Positions 5,539 through 5,940 of a stretch of 5,940 nucleotides of DNA are shown here, one piece after another. Source of the stretch: an uncultured Bacilli bacterium (GTDB lineage: Bacteria > Bacillota_I > Bacilli_A > RF39 > UBA660); NCBI GenBank assembly GCA_904502155.1, contig CAJGDV010000077.1, positions 1 to 5,940 on the forward strand, written 5' to 3'. The notes beneath the pieces are model-generated. The model was not told where the DNA came from. It worked only from the letters and a program-made list of their open reading frames with translations, and did not search any database. Both the position numbers and the translations under genes were made by a program. The stretch's first letter is position 1. Every line of letters begins with the position of its first letter.

Positions 5539-5940
5539 AAATTATGAATTTTATTATATAACTGGTAATATTATTGACTTAGTATATTTAGATGAACAAA
5601 AATTATGTTTTAATTATAGACACTTACATGAAAAATTTAATGTTTTATGCATAAAAATTAATGATAAATTTTATTCAATTGATGGTAAACTTGTTTTTAA
5701 TGACATGGAAAAAAATAAGTTTAATAAAGTTAAAAAATCTGAAATCAAAAAAATTGTAACAAAATTAGGTGAGTATTTTGTTTTGAAAAAAGTATATTAT
5801 CCTAATCCAACGAGGGAAGAAATTATAAAAGGATTAAAAATACTTAATGAAAAATTACATGAGCAAGAAGAAAAATCAAATTTAATTGGATTTCCTTTTG
5901 AAAATATAGGCCCAATTTTTAAAATTACAAACCATAAAAT
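5531..5940 (+). CDS. Unrecognised protein, 3' end beyond the window
   Basis: An ATG at 5531 opens a frame that stays open for 136 codons to the window edge. The ATG overlaps the sufU stop by 8 bases, and AAAGGA (5518-5523) lies seven bases upstream, so it is a real gene co-transcribed with sufU. The protein begins MNKNYEFYYITGNIIDLVYLD and is rich in Lys, Asn, Ile and Phe. The first 90 residues look like mixed beta-strands with short loops (NVLCIKINDKFYSIDGK, 37-53). A Lys-rich stretch follows (61-78), then a likely charged helix (about 94-116: NPTREEIIKGLKILNEKLHEQ) and a Gly/Pro/Phe stretch (IGFPFENIGPIF, 119-130). No signal peptide or long hydrophobic segment is seen, so it is probably cytosolic. 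I recognise no family. The tight overlap with sufU hints at a shared process but does not prove one. Confidence 0.75.
   Translation, partial: MNKNYEFYYITGNIIDLVYLDEQKLCFNYRHLHEKFNVLCIKINDKFYSIDGKLVFNDMEKNKFNKVKKSEIKKIVTKLGEYFVLKKVYYPNPTREEIIKGLKILNEKLHEQEEKSNLIGFPFENIGPIFKITNHK

Noticed and set aside
1..5940. Use of TGA as Trp (Mollicutes code), suggested by the high AT content
   Set aside because: No gene here needs TGA read through and Trp is always TGG, so nothing supports the alternative code.
1..5940. tRNA, rRNA, CRISPR arrays or insertion sequences
   Set aside because: I saw no cloverleaf, rRNA-like stretch, spaced repeat array, transposase or flanking inverted repeats.

Overview
The window is a strongly AT-rich, densely packed stretch of bacterial DNA. 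Everything reads on the + strand. All seven stop codons visible are TAA, Trp is TGG and no in-frame TGA is needed, so the standard bacterial code fits. The AT bias, Shine-Dalgarno sites, a transcription-terminating purine riboswitch and a zinc-type SufU point to a low-GC Bacillota (Firmicutes) or related gut-type lineage. This is inference; no marker gene settles the species.

Left part (1-1063): the C-terminal end of a HAD-family phosphatase overlaps by one base (TAATG) an unusual ORF of 246 residues. Its first 46 residues are a LysR-type helix-turn-helix cut just after the recognition helix, residues 47-92 look like the end of a radical-SAM SPASM (Fe-S) domain, and the rest is GNAT-acetyltransferase-like. 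A perfect-palindrome terminator closes this unit. The chimera is the oddest thing in the window: it is a novel fused regulator/enzyme, a recombination product, or an assembly join.

Middle (1066-3335): an 18-bp perfect palindrome, a good sigma-A type promoter (TTGAAA-17-TATACT) and three overlapping genes: a tandem GNAT-like protein, a transglutaminase-like Cys/His/Asp protein and an alpha/beta hydrolase. Their 8- and 17-base overlaps indicate one operon. The domains suggest small-molecule or peptide acyl/amide chemistry, but the substrate is unknown. No terminator follows the third gene.

Right-centre (3328-5059): an extended -10 promoter overlapping the hydrolase stop, a purine riboswitch with C at the specificity position (guanine/hypoxanthine class), a terminator with a candidate antiterminator, and a PbuG/AzgA-type NCS2 purine permease. 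When guanine or hypoxanthine is plentiful the aptamer should hold the leader in the terminated form and reduce uptake. The permease ends in a strong terminator.

Right end (5049-5940): a promoter whose -35 lies in that terminator's 3' arm drives sufU (Fe-S cluster assembly sulfur transfer), which overlaps by 8 bases an unrecognised gene that runs off the window edge. No gene-free stretch exceeds 300 bases; the longest is the 180-base riboswitch leader.
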